Of a DNA stretch of 64,000 bases, positions 55,151 through 64,000 are shown in pieces. Numbering within the stretch: the stretch's first letter is position 1; every line of letters starts with the position of its first letter. Source of the DNA: Sodalis sp. CWE (GTDB lineage: Bacteria; Pseudomonadota; Gammaproteobacteria; Enterobacterales; Enterobacteriaceae); assembly GCF_019646055.1 (NCBI RefSeq), contig NZ_JAESFE010000001.1, positions 62,001 to 126,000 of the forward strand, given 5' to 3'. The translations under genes and the position numbers were made by a program. Under the pieces are notes generated by a model. The model did not search any database. It was given only the letters and a program-made list of their open reading frames with translations, and was not told the origin of the DNA.

Positions 55151-58021
55151 ATGGATAAAACATATCATCCAAGAGATATTGAGCAATCACTTTACAACGA
55201 TTGGGAACAAAAAGGATATTTTAAACCTAATAACAATACCCAACAAAATAGCTATTGCATTATGATGCCTCCGCCTAACGTAACTGGAAATTTACATATG
55301 GGTCACGCTCTCCAGCATTCTATTATGGACGTCTTGATTCGTTATCAGCGCATGCAAGGAAAAAATACTCTCTGGCAAGTAGGTACAGATCATGCAGGCA
55401 TTGCAACACAAGTAATAGTGGAAAAAAAGATCGCTGCTGAAGAAGGAAAAACCCGTCACGACTATTGTCGTGACGGGTTTATTGAAAGAGTTTGGCAATG
55501 GAAATTTCAGTCTAGTAAAAAAATTTACTATCAAATGCGTCGTTTGGGTAATTCTGTAGATTGGGAAAGAGAACGATTTACATTAGATGAAGGATTTTCT
55601 AATACAGTTAAAGAAGCATTTGTTCGTCTATACCAAGATAATTTAATTTATCGAGGTAAACGCTTAGTAAATTGGGATCCTAAATTAGGTACCGCAATTT
55701 CAGATTTAGAAATAGAAAATCGTGAGTCAAAAGGAACTATGTGGTACTTTCGTTATCCACTTTCTGACTCAATAGTTACTCGTGATGGATTACCTTATAT
55801 TGTGGTTGCTACCACACGGCCAGAAAGTATACTTGGAGATACAGGTATTGCAGTACATCCAAAAGATCAACGTTATCAAAATCTAATAGGTCGATTTGTT
55901 TTTTTACCTTTAGTTAACCGTCGTATTCCTATCATTGGAGATCACTCTGTTGATGCAACTAAAGGAAGCGGATGTGTCAAAGTTACGCCAGCACACGATT
56001 TTAATGACTACGAAATTGCAAAAAGACATGTCTTGCCAATGATAAATATACTTACTTTTGAAGGTAGAATTCGACAACATGCAGAAATTTTCAATAGTAA
56101 AGGTGAAATTAGTAATATTCTCTCAAGAGAAATTCCAGATTTCCTGCAAGGATTAGAGCGTTTCGCCGCACGAGCGAAAATTATTTCTAAAATGAAGAGT
56201 CTTGGTTTACTTTCTGATGCTAAAAATCATAATCTTACAATTCCATACAGCGATCGTAGTAATGTAATAATTGAGCCAATGTTAACCGATCAATGGTATG
56301 TTCGGACTAAATCATTAGCAAAAGTAGCAATAAAAGCAGTAAAACAAGGAAAGATAAAATTTGTACCGAAGCAATACGAAAACATGTACTTTAGTTGGAT
56401 GTATAATATTCAGGACTGGTGTATTTCTCGTCAACTTTGGTGGGGACATCGTATACCAGCTTGGTATGATCCTATAGGAAAAATTTATGTTGGTCGTAAT
56501 GAGATTGAAGTACGTCAAAATTATCAATTGAAAGATGACATAGCCTTACGGCAAGATGAGGATGTTCTAGATACTTGGTTTTCTTCAAGTTTATGGAGTT
56601 TTTCTACTCTCGGTTGGCCAAAAGCAACCAATGAACTACGTATTTTCCATCCAACTAATGTATTGGTAAGTGGTTTTGATATTATTTTCTTTTGGATAGC
56701 ACGCATGATTATGTTAACAATGTATTTCATTAAAGACGAATGCGGTGATCCACAAGTGCCATTTAAAACTGTTTATTTAAGTGGATTAATTCGCGATGAG
56801 AAAGGAAAAAAAATGTCTAAATCTAAAGGAAATATTATTGATCCACTAGATATGATTGATGGTATTTCATTAGCTAACTTAGTTAAAAAACGTACTGATA
56901 GTATGATACAACCAAAATTAGCAGAAAAAATTCAAAAACAGACTTCAAAACAATTTCCTAATGGAATTAAAGCGTATGGAACTGATGCTTTACGCTTTAC
57001 GCTTATGGCATTAAATTCTACTGGTCGTGATATCAATTGGGATATGAAACGTTTGCAAGGTTATCGTAATTTTTGTAATAAATTATGGAACGCTAGTCGT
57101 TTCATATTAATGAATACTAAAGACCAGGATTGTGGATTTTACGGTGGTGAAAAAAAATTTTCACTAGCAGATCGCTGGATCTTAATTGAATTTAATCAAG
57201 TAGTAAAAAAGTTTCGCGAAGCATTAGATAACTTTCGATTTGATATAGCTGCTAATATTTTGTATGAATTTATTTGGAATAGATTTTGTAATTGGTATTT
57301 AGAGCTAACTAAATCAGTAATAAGCAATGAAGATAACAACAATAAAGCTGAACTGCGCGGAACACGATATACCATGATTACTCTGTTAGAAAAACTATTG
57401 CGTTTGTCACATCCAGTCATTCCCTTTATTACTGAAGAAATTTGGAAGCAAGTTAAAATTATTATTGGAAACAGAGGTGACACTATAATGTTACAACCTT
57501 TTCCATTGTATGATAAAACCTTAAAAAAGGATGTAAATGCTTTACTTGATTTAGAATGGATTAAACAAACGGTTTTTGCTGTACGTAGCGTACGTTCTGT
57601 TCTTGGTATTGCTCCTAATAAGCCGTTATCAATATTGCTACGTCAAGCATCCAAAGATGTAGTCCGTAGAGTACATGAAAACAAAAGGTTCATTTTAAAA
57701 TTAGCCAAACTCAATAGTATTTCATTATTATCACCGAATGATAACGAACCAATTTCTTTCATTAAAATTATCGACAACGCTGAACTTCTTGTTCCAACAA
57801 AAGACCTAATTTACGAAAAAAAAACCGAACTAAACTGTTTAATTAGAGAAACTGAGCGAATTGATGATAAAATTAATCATATTATTGCTAAACTTAACAA
57901 TAAAAATTTTATCAATTATGCTCCAGAGCAATTGGTATTAAAAGCTCAAAAAGAACTGATATCTTATAAAAAATCTAAAGAGGTGTTACTTAAACAATGG
58001 AAAAATATTACTAATGAATAA
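55151..58021 (+). CDS. valS: Valyl-tRNA synthetase
   Basis: Class I synthetase charging tRNA-Val. 956 residues (E. coli 951). The HIGH region is [21 protein letters not shown] is [11 protein letters not shown], and editing-domain sequence [11 protein letters not shown] is present; the C-terminal coiled-coil arm ends the protein. A 14-bp perfect inverted repeat with 4-base loop lies inside the gene at 55449-55480, encoding [12 protein letters not shown]. coli has KTRHDYGREAF there. It converges with trpS. Confidence 0.98.
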   Translation: MDKTYHPRDIEQSLYNDWEQKGYFKPNNNTQQNSYCIMMPPPNVTGNLHMGHALQHSIMDVLIRYQRMQGKNTLWQVGTDHAGIATQVIVEKKIAAEEGKTRHDYCRDGFIERVWQWKFQSSKKIYYQMRRLGNSVDWERERFTLDEGFSNTVKEAFVRLYQDNLIYRGKRLVNWDPKLGTAISDLEIENRESKGTMWYFRYPLSDSIVTRDGLPYIVVATTRPESILGDTGIAVHPKDQRYQNLIGRFVFLPLVNRRIPIIGDHSVDATKGSGCVKVTPAHDFNDYEIAKRHVLPMINILTFEGRIRQHAEIFNSKGEISNILSREIPDFLQGLERFAARAKIISKMKSLGLLSDAKNHNLTIPYSDRSNVIIEPMLTDQWYVRTKSLAKVAIKAVKQGKIKFVPKQYENMYFSWMYNIQDWCISRQLWWGHRIPAWYDPIGKIYVGRNEIEVRQNYQLKDDIALRQDEDVLDTWFSSSLWSFSTLGWPKATNELRIFHPTNVLVSGFDIIFFWIARMIMLTMYFIKDECGDPQVPFKTVYLSGLIRDEKGKKMSKSKGNIIDPLDMIDGISLANLVKKRTDSMIQPKLAEKIQKQTSKQFPNGIKAYGTDALRFTLMALNSTGRDINWDMKRLQGYRNFCNKLWNASRFILMNTKDQDCGFYGGEKKFSLADRWILIEFNQVVKKFREALDNFRFDIAANILYEFIWNRFCNWYLELTKSVISNEDNNNKAELRGTRYTMITLLEKLLRLSHPVIPFITEEIWKQVKIIIGNRGDTIMLQPFPLYDKTLKKDVNALLDLEWIKQTVFAVRSVRSVLGIAPNKPLSILLRQASKDVVRRVHENKRFILKLAKLNSISLLSPNDNEPISFIKIIDNAELLVPTKDLIYEKKTELNCLIRETERIDDKINHIIAKLNNKNFINYAPEQLVLKAQKELISYKKSKEVLLKQWKNITNE
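55449..55480. repeat. 14-bp perfect inverted repeat inside valS
   Basis: AAACCCGTCACGAC (55449-55462), loop TATT, GTCGTGACGGGTTT (55467-55480). It is fully within the valS coding sequence, about codons 100-110, and much more GC-rich than its surroundings. It is the most stable hairpin noticed in the window. Confidence 0.85.
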
Positions 58022-58071
58022 TATTCGTCTCTGTGAGTAAATGAATTTTTTGAAATTTGTGAATATAAAAG

Positions 58072-59082
58072 CTATGTTTTAGCGAAAATACCAACAGCTT
58101 TATGCACTCTTTCCAGAGTAGAGTTAGATTGAACTTTGGCTTTTTTTGCTCCATCATATAGAATTTGATTTAAATAATCCTCATTCGTACGTAATTTACG
58201 ATAACGACTCTGTAAAGAAATTAATATTTCTAATACTACATCTGAAACGACAGATTTTAAATGCCTATATGTTTTTCCTACAAAAACTTTTTCTAATTCC
58301 TCAACAGAGTCACCAATTAAACCAGAAAGTATTTCCAATAGATTTGAAATACCGGGTTTATTTATTGGATCATAACGTATTACTGATGGCTTATCTGAAT
58401 CAGTTACTGCTCGCTTAATTTTTTTAATAATAGATTCTGGATCATCTAGTAAAAAAATAACGTTGTTTTTATTACTATCTGATTTTGACATCTTTTTCTC
58501 TGTATTTAATAGAGACATAATCTGCGAACCATGTTTAGGAATAAGTGGATAAGGAATAGTAAATATATTTCCGTATAAAGTATTAAATCGTTTAGAAATT
58601 TTTTGAATCAGTTCTAAATGTTGTTTTTGATCCCTTCCAACTGGCACTTGATTAGTTTGATAAAGTAAAACATCCGCAGCCATCAGGACTGGATAATCAA
58701 ACAATCCAACATTTATATCCTTAGCATAACGAATTGACTTATTTTTAAATTGTGTCATTCGATTCAGCTCACCAAAATAAGTATAACAGTTCAACAACCA
58801 ACCTAACTGGCTATGTTCTGCAACATGAGATTGAACGAAAATTATACTTTTTTCTGGATCAATACCACAAGCTAAAAGCAACGTGAGGACATCTAAAATC
58901 GACTTGCGAAGTTTTTGAGGGGGTTGACGAACTGTAACAGCATGTAAGTCAACGATACAATATATGCATTCATAATCATCTTGCATTGCTCTCCATTGTT
59001 GTAGAGCGCCTAAATAATTTCCAATTGTTATTAATCCTGATGGTTGTATTCCACTAAAAACAATTAATTTTTTTGTTGTCAT
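58072..59082 (-). CDS. trpS: Tryptophanyl-tRNA synthetase
   Basis: Class I synthetase charging tRNA-Trp. 336 residues (E. coli 334). The HIGH-type motif is [14 protein letters not shown] and the second signature [10 protein letters not shown]. It lies downstream of rpe as in the E. coli aroK-aroB-damX-dam-rpe-gph-trpS cluster; gph is missing, with 163 bp in its place. Confidence 0.97.
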   Translation of the reverse strand: MTTKKLIVFSGIQPSGLITIGNYLGALQQWRAMQDDYECIYCIVDLHAVTVRQPPQKLRKSILDVLTLLLACGIDPEKSIIFVQSHVAEHSQLGWLLNCYTYFGELNRMTQFKNKSIRYAKDINVGLFDYPVLMAADVLLYQTNQVPVGRDQKQHLELIQKISKRFNTLYGNIFTIPYPLIPKHGSQIMSLLNTEKKMSKSDSNKNNVIFLLDDPESIIKKIKRAVTDSDKPSVIRYDPINKPGISNLLEILSGLIGDSVEELEKVFVGKTYRHLKSVVSDVVLEILISLQSRYRKLRTNEDYLNQILYDGAKKAKVQSNSTLERVHKAVGIFAKT

Positions 59083-59245
59083 AAATTTATTTCAATTTAA
59101 ATTGAATAAAAAATTAACGAAATAAAAACGACGCATCTTTTTCAGACAAGTTTTTATAAAAAAATTTTTTCATTCAAGATGACCGACGTTTAACGGTCAT
59201 ATAAATTATTTTTCTAACTTAGAATAAAATATATATTTAAGTTTT

Positions 59246-59923
59246 TTAGTATCTACTCGTCTTTAAAAGAGCTTGGCGCATAGCGCCAATTGCAACACTG
59301 TAATCTGGTTGATTGAATATGGCTGAGCCTATAACAAAGACATTAGCTCCTGCTGAAGCGATGTCCCCGATATTACTTACTTTGATACCTCCATCCACCT
59401 CAAGCCAAATATCTCTTCCACTCCGATCTATCATTAAACGAGCTTGACGTACTTTTTCTAAAGTAAAAGAAAGAAAAGATTGCCCGCTGAAACCTGGATT
59501 AATCGACATCATCAAAACAAGATCAATCTTGCTCAAAACATATTCAAGGCAACTTAAAGAAGTAGCTGGATTAAAGGCTAATCCAGCTTTACAACCGCAA
59601 TTTCTAATCAACTGCAAGGATCGATCAACATGCTCCGATGCCTCAGGATGAAAAGTAATATAGTTAGCACCAGCAGCAGCAAAATCTGGAATTAAATCAT
59701 CGACTGGTTTTATCATTAAATGTACGTCAATATTAGAAGTAATTCCATACTTACGTAGTGACTTAAGTACCATGGGACCAACAGTTATATTTGGAACATA
59801 GTGGTTATCCATAACATCAAAATGTATTATATCCGCTCCAGCAGCAATCACTTGAGTAATATCTTCACCTAGTCTAGCAAAATCCGCAGAAAGAATAGAG
59901 GAAGAAATTAAATAATTTTTCAT
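59246..59923 (-). CDS. rpe: Ribulose-phosphate 3-epimerase
   Basis: Interconverts ribulose 5-phosphate and xylulose 5-phosphate in the pentose phosphate pathway. 225 residues, as in E. coli. [45 protein letters not shown] and EVDGGIK carry the TIM-barrel active-site residues. dam and damX, upstream in E. coli, are gone. Confidence 0.97.
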   Translation of the reverse strand: MKNYLISSSILSADFARLGEDITQVIAAGADIIHFDVMDNHYVPNITVGPMVLKSLRKYGITSNIDVHLMIKPVDDLIPDFAAAGANYITFHPEASEHVDRSLQLIRNCGCKAGLAFNPATSLSCLEYVLSKIDLVLMMSINPGFSGQSFLSFTLEKVRQARLMIDRSGRDIWLEVDGGIKVSNIGDIASAGANVFVIGSAIFNQPDYSVAIGAMRQALLKTSRY

Positions 59924-60485
59924 TTATATGTTTCTCCGTCTCATAATAATCATAATTAGTCAGTCAAGTGATATGTTTTATTATTTTATTAACTTAGGAA
60001 TTAGTTAATTTTATAGATTAATTATTAAGTTTAATGCATATTTTTTTTACATTTGAACGTAAAGGTGTGTCTATTTTGAAATATGAATTCTTGATTCTTT
60101 CATTTAAGAAGCTTTGTTAATTTTTAATAAAAAACAATAATTTCCTTTAGAAAGGAAAGGTGAATCAAATAAAGCACACATGTACATCATGATATTTCAA
60201 TAAATGTAAAGAAAGTTATTAATTAGTGTCCTTATCAATTCAGCAGCTATTATGAAATGATTTTTTAAATAGATTTAGATAAATATAACATTAGTTAGTT
60301 TCAAAAAACCTAAAAAGTAGTATACATTGTCGGACAATTTCTTTTCGTTACATATAGCAAGATCTTAAAAGGACAAAAGATGAAGAAAAAACAGCCCTAA
60401 ACTTCTTAAATAAAAAGAAGAAACTGTCTAAGTAAAATTGCATTGAACTAAAAAAACTATTTAAAGCAGCTTAACGTATATTCAA
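59924..60485. other. Gene-free interval, site of lost damX and dam
   Basis: 562 bp between aroB and rpe. No remnant of dam or damX is recognisable. A short hairpin CTTCTT-AAATAAA-AAGAAG lies at 60402-60420. Its loss implies that Dam-dependent mismatch strand choice and SeqA-type timing are unlikely unless dam lies elsewhere. Confidence 0.55.
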
Positions 60486-61595
60486 TTAATTTACTAAATT
60501 TTGACAATCTTTAATAGACGCCATTGCCACATCATTAGTTACATTAGCATATACTTTTGCACTTCCAATCTCAGTTGGTAGCACTAAATGTAATTGTCCA
60601 GATTTAACTTTTTTATCACGCATCATATATGGTAAGTAATCGTTTGGTTTCATATTTATTGGGCCACTGATTGGCAATCCAGCACGTATCAGTAATGTAC
60701 TAACACGTTTAGCTTCAAAATCATTGAATTGACCAAGTCTATAAGAAGCAAAGGCGGCCATCATTATTCCAGCAGACACAGCTTCGCCGTGAAGCCAATT
60801 ACCATCATAACCTGTGTGAACTTCAATGGCGTGCCCATAAGTGTGGCCAAGATTTAACAATATACGCTGACTTTTTTCGTATTCATCGTTAGTGATTACC
60901 TTACTTTTTAACTTACAACAATGACAAACACAGTAAGCCAAAGCTTTTGGTTCCAGTTTGAATATTAATTCGAGATTATTTTCAAGCCAGTAAAAAAAAC
61001 TTGCATCAAAAGCAATACCATACTTAATAATTTCAGCTAAACCAGAGGAAAATTCACGTCGTGGCAATGTATCAAGACAATCCAAATCAATTATTACTGA
61101 TACTGGTTGATAAAAAACTCCAATCATATTCTTTCCAAGGGAATGATTGATAGCTGTTTTTCCTCCAATCGAAGAATCGACTTGAGAAAGTAGTGTAGTA
61201 GGCGCATGAATTAAACGAACACCGCGCTTATAGCTAGCAGCTGCAAAACCAGCTAAATCTCCAATGACACCACCACCTAATGCAATTATGGTAATCTCAC
61301 GACTATAAGACCTTTTTAACAAAAAGGTAAAGATGCGATCTAGCATCAATAGTGATTTATTTTGCTCTCCGTCTGGTAAAATTATACAATCAACTTTAAT
61401 GCCAACTTGAACCAATCGTTTGTAAAGAGGATCTAGATATAAAGAAGTAAGACGATCGTTCGTTATCAAAATAGCACTGTCGCCACTAATTAATGGCCAA
61501 AAAGCAGTTGGATCTTTAAGTAACCCGAAGCCAATGGTGATTGGATAACTTCGTGTTCCTAATGAAACAGTAACTTTTTCTATTTGAACGTTCAT
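60486..61595 (-). CDS. aroB: 3-dehydroquinate synthase
   Basis: Second step of the shikimate pathway, DAHP to 3-dehydroquinate, NAD- and metal-dependent. 369 residues (E. coli 362). [41 protein letters not shown] and the metal-binding [12 protein letters not shown] and [11 protein letters not shown] are present. It lies 53 bp after aroK and is probably co-transcribed. With pabA it points to chorismate use for folate. Confidence 0.97.
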   Translation of the reverse strand: MNVQIEKVTVSLGTRSYPITIGFGLLKDPTAFWPLISGDSAILITNDRLTSLYLDPLYKRLVQVGIKVDCIILPDGEQNKSLLMLDRIFTFLLKRSYSREITIIALGGGVIGDLAGFAAASYKRGVRLIHAPTTLLSQVDSSIGGKTAINHSLGKNMIGVFYQPVSVIIDLDCLDTLPRREFSSGLAEIIKYGIAFDASFFYWLENNLELIFKLEPKALAYCVCHCCKLKSKVITNDEYEKSQRILLNLGHTYGHAIEVHTGYDGNWLHGEAVSAGIMMAAFASYRLGQFNDFEAKRVSTLLIRAGLPISGPINMKPNDYLPYMMRDKKVKSGQLHLVLPTEIGSAKVYANVTNDVAMASIKDCQNLVN

Positions 61596-61648
61596 TCAAA
61601 CTTAATATCCCTTATAAGGTTTTAAAAATGTTCATATTTGTTTAATAA

Positions 61649-62167
61649 CTATTTTCTAAATATAGCGACAATATGATTTGCAACGATTCTGGTACTTTGG
61701 TCATCAGTACAAATAGTTACATCTGCTATTTCTTCGTATAGAGGATTTCGTTTGCAAGCTAATTGTTCAAGAGTATTCTGTAATAGAGTCTTAGTTTTTA
61801 ACAGGGGTCGTCTTTTGTCTCGTTGAGTTCGAATCAACTGTTTTTCTATGGTTGTTTTCAGATAAATAACCATGCCTCTTGCAGAAAGGCGGTTACGTGT
61901 TTCTCTTGATTCGATGGATCCGCCACCAGTAGCCAATATAATTCCTTTTTTTTCAATTAATTGACTAATAATTTTTTCTTCTCGATTGCGAAATCCGTTT
62001 TCACCTTCTACGTCGAATATCCAGCTGATATCAGCTCCAGCACGTCGCTCGATTTCTTGATCAGAATCAAAAAATTCCATATTAAGCTGTTGTGCTAACT
62101 GGCGACCTATAGTGCTTTTCCCTGCACCCATAGGTCCAATTAAAAAGATGTTACGTTTCTCTGCCAT
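61649..62167 (-). CDS. aroK: Shikimate kinase I
   Basis: Phosphorylates shikimate at the 3-hydroxyl. 172 residues (E. coli 173). Walker [10 protein letters not shown], the shikimate-binding FFDSDQEIE and FRNREEK, and [13 protein letters not shown] are conserved. The promoter and 5' leader are now next to a duplicated deaD fragment that ends about 45 bp upstream, which may affect its expression. Confidence 0.97.
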   Translation of the reverse strand: MAEKRNIFLIGPMGAGKSTIGRQLAQQLNMEFFDSDQEIERRAGADISWIFDVEGENGFRNREEKIISQLIEKKGIILATGGGSIESRETRNRLSARGMVIYLKTTIEKQLIRTQRDKRRPLLKTKTLLQNTLEQLACKRNPLYEEIADVTICTDDQSTRIVANHIVAIFRK

Positions 62168-62184
62168 ATTATTAGTTAGATTAT

Positions 62185-62912
62185 TTATTGTGTCGAAAAC
62201 TCACTTAATCTAAGATCCACATTTTTTATCTGATTTTGTACTTTAGTGGTAAACTTGGCTAAGCGACGTGCATTTAACATTTCGTTGGTTGGTAATTTAA
62301 TCTCCTGAATTTTTGATTTCATGATTCGCTCAATATTGTACAACAAACGACGTTCATGATGTTCCACAAACAATAAAGCACGTCCAGGTCGTCCAGCTCG
62401 TCCTGTACGACCAATACGATGAACGTAAGATTCTGAATCTATCGGAATGTCATAGTTTATAACTAAACTAACACGATGCACATCTAACCCGCGCGATGCG
62501 ACATCGGTAGCAATAAGAACATCTAAACGACCGTCTTTCAGACGACCTAGTGTCTGCTCACGAAGTGCTTGGTTCATATCACCGTTTAAGGCAGCACTAT
62601 TATAACCGTTACGTTCGAGCACTTCGGATACCTTTAGAGTTGCTTCTTTTGTTCTTATAAAAATAATGGCTGCATCAAAATCCTCTATTTCTAAAAATCG
62701 CATTAACGCTTCATTTTTGTTAATTCCATGTACTATCCAATATCCCTGACTTATATCAGGACGCGTATTAGCGTTAGATGGAATGCTAATTTCACGCGGT
62801 TGATTCATAAATCGACGACTAATACGCCGAATTGGCTCCGGTATTGTGGCAGAAAATAACGCAGTTTGACGCTTTGCAGGTATTCTTGTCAAGATATCCT
62901 CGACGTCTTCGA
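62185..62912 (-). pseudogene. deaD: Internal fragment of deaD, duplicated
   Basis: An open stretch encoding the middle of Dea[27 protein letters not shown], then helicase domain 2 with [13 protein letters not shown] and [13 protein letters not shown] to KNVDL. It lacks the N-terminal ATPase motifs Q, I and II and the C-terminal RNA-binding domain. Homology starts near 62912 and ends at 62212; after that the frame runs out of match to a stop at 62185. The only start is an internal TTG. It sits between intact-looking deaD and aroK. The DNA is identical over at least 412 bp to the deaD copy at 63589-64000, so it is recent, or an assembly artefact. Confidence 0.85.
62212..62623 (-). repeat. Direct repeat, copy 1 (deaD)
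   Basis: Identical base for base to 63589-64000, offset 1377 bp, same orientation. The match stops sharply at 62212. On the other side it is cut by the window end, and by protein homology should run to about 62912. Confidence 0.95.
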
Positions 62913-62967
62913 TTTGAAGTTAAATGTTAATGATAGAAAATATCAGTTTTAGTTTTAATTATACTGA

Positions 62968-64000
62968 TTAACAACTAATCGCTCTACGTGTCCGTGCAGA
63001 AGCATAGCGATGTTTTTGCTTGTTTTGATTCAAATAATGTTGTTGACTTTTTTTTAAATCGCTCAATTGATCTTGATCGTAGTGTTTTTCATCACAAAAA
63101 TTAGAATGACTGTGTCGTTTTCCATTAAATGACTTTGTCCTTCCTATTAATTTTATATTTATAGGTTTATTTAGGATTCGAGTACGAGCGAATCGAGATA
63201 GTATTTTTTCTGACATTTTTTTTGGAAGTTCTATAGTTGAGTATAAAGCAAATAATTTAATATTTCCGATATGATGACTATTGATATTTCCTTCGTTAGT
63301 AATTGTACCTACTATATGACGCACTTCAATACCATGATCGCGACCAAGCTCGATTCGATATAAATCCATGTTATTTATTCCACTGTTCTTAATGTTATGC
63401 CATTCTTCACATTTTGTTTGAACTAAACGATATGAACGAGCTTTTTTTAAATTTTTAATTATACGATCTGGAGGTAAAAGCAAAGGACGCTCTCCTTGTG
63501 CCATTTTTAGTAGCGCTGTGGCTAGCGTTTCCATATCAATTTCTTCAAATGAATTTTTCAGTTTGTTTAACAAGGATCGATATGGAGCAAGATCCACATT
63601 TTTTATCTGATTTTGTACTTTAGTGGTAAACTTGGCTAAGCGACGTGCATTTAACATTTCGTTGGTTGGTAATTTAATCTCCTGAATTTTTGATTTCATG
63701 ATTCGCTCAATATTGTACAACAAACGACGTTCATGATGTTCCACAAACAATAAAGCACGTCCAGGTCGTCCAGCTCGTCCTGTACGACCAATACGATGAA
63801 CGTAAGATTCTGAATCTATCGGAATGTCATAGTTTATAACTAAACTAACACGATGCACATCTAACCCGCGCGATGCGACATCGGTAGCAATAAGAACATC
63901 TAAACGACCGTCTTTCAGACGACCTAGTGTCTGCTCACGAAGTGCTTGGTTCATATCACCGTTTAAGGCAGCACTATTATAACCGTTACGTTCGAGCACT
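62968..64000 (-). CDS. deaD: DEAD-box RNA helicase DeaD (CsdA), 5' part outside window
   Basis: Cold-shock-type RNA helicase active in ribosome assembly and mRNA decay. The window shows the C-terminal 343 residues: part of helicase domain 2 ([28 protein letters not shown]), the linker, the RNA-binding domain ([36 protein letters not shown]) and a short basic tail. The start lies beyond 64000. E. coli deaD is not beside aroK, so a rearrangement placed it here. A partial second copy lies directly downstream. Confidence 0.94.
   Translation of the reverse strand, partial: VLERNGYNSAALNGDMNQALREQTLGRLKDGRLDVLIATDVASRGLDVHRVSLVINYDIPIDSESYVHRIGRTGRAGRPGRALLFVEHHERRLLYNIERIMKSKIQEIKLPTNEMLNARRLAKFTTKVQNQIKNVDLAPYRSLLNKLKNSFEEIDMETLATALLKMAQGERPLLLPPDRIIKNLKKARSYRLVQTKCEEWHNIKNSGINNMDLYRIELGRDHGIEVRHIVGTITNEGNINSHHIGNIKLFALYSTIELPKKMSEKILSRFARTRILNKPINIKLIGRTKSFNGKRHSHSNFCDEKHYDQDQLSDLKKSQQHYLNQNKQKHRYASARTRRAISC
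63589..64000 (-). repeat. Direct repeat, copy 2 (deaD, parent gene)
   Basis: The copy inside the longer deaD gene, continuing past the end of the window. Its boundary at 63589 is flanked by normal deaD coding sequence (encoding APYRSLL), which identifies this as the source copy. Confidence 0.95.

Overview
The window is an AT-rich chromosomal segment of a gammaproteobacterium of the Enterobacterales type with a strongly reduced genome. Almost every protein aligns end to end, from memory, with an Escherichia coli homologue. Gene order is a deleted version of the E. coli order, the gaps where genes have been lost are long and empty, and no tRNA, rRNA, IS element, prophage or CRISPR is visible. 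This is the profile of a long-established insect endosymbiont. Retained LPS export (lptD, lptF, lptG, surA), lipoprotein processing (lspA), a glutamate symporter (gltP) and cofactor genes (pabA, folA, aroB, aroK, pdxA, ribF), with little amino-acid biosynthesis, would fit a vitamin-provisioning symbiont of the Baumannia kind. That genus is an inference, not something the sequence proves.

Layout. 1-11.3 kb: dnaK (5' end outside), dnaJ, rpsT on the minus strand, ribF-ileS-lspA-ispH, dapB, and folA after an 0.8 kb gap where carAB sits in E. coli. 11.4-18.1 kb: the minus-strand block lptD-surA-pdxA-rsmA-apaH. 18.1-22.1 kb: two large non-coding deserts flanking pabA, the first with a cluster of inverted repeats. 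22.1-26.5 kb: tusDCB and the str operon rpsL-rpsG-fusA without tufA. 27.4-41.1 kb: the complete S10, spc and alpha operons through rpoA-rplQ, including a 38-residue rpmJ. 41.2-51.8 kb: gltP, the divergent pair ssb/uvrA with a LexA-box-like site between them, dnaB, tusA, rsmD and rpoH (ftsYEX missing). 52.1-59.9 kb: lptG-lptF, valS, trpS and rpe. 60.5-64 kb: aroB, aroK, a duplicated internal fragment of deaD, and the C-terminal part of deaD running off the window.

How the genes work together. Most of the window is the translation apparatus (22 genes of the S10-spc-alpha block plus rpsT, rpsL, rpsG, fusA, three aminoacyl-tRNA synthetases, rRNA methyltransferases and the Tus sulfur relay for tRNA wobble uridine). 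A second theme is the envelope: SurA folds outer-membrane proteins, LptD with LptF and LptG moves LPS, SecY exports proteins and LspA processes lipoproteins. A third is cofactor and precursor supply: AroB/AroK lead to chorismate, PabA to p-aminobenzoate, FolA to tetrahydrofolate, PdxA to pyridoxal phosphate, RibF to FAD, IspH to isoprenoids and DapB to diaminopimelate.

Points for a second look: an exact repeat of at least 412 bp within deaD; a 14-bp perfect inverted repeat inside valS that may have been written by quasipalindrome-templated mutation; a UvrA with several near-invariant motifs altered beside a vestigial SOS box; stop-codon losses creating chained overlaps in rpsE-rpmD-rplO; a cluster of palindromes upstream of pabA; and a recurrent pyrimidine-arm/purine-arm hairpin family in intergenic DNA. 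I found no clearly new multi-gene system.
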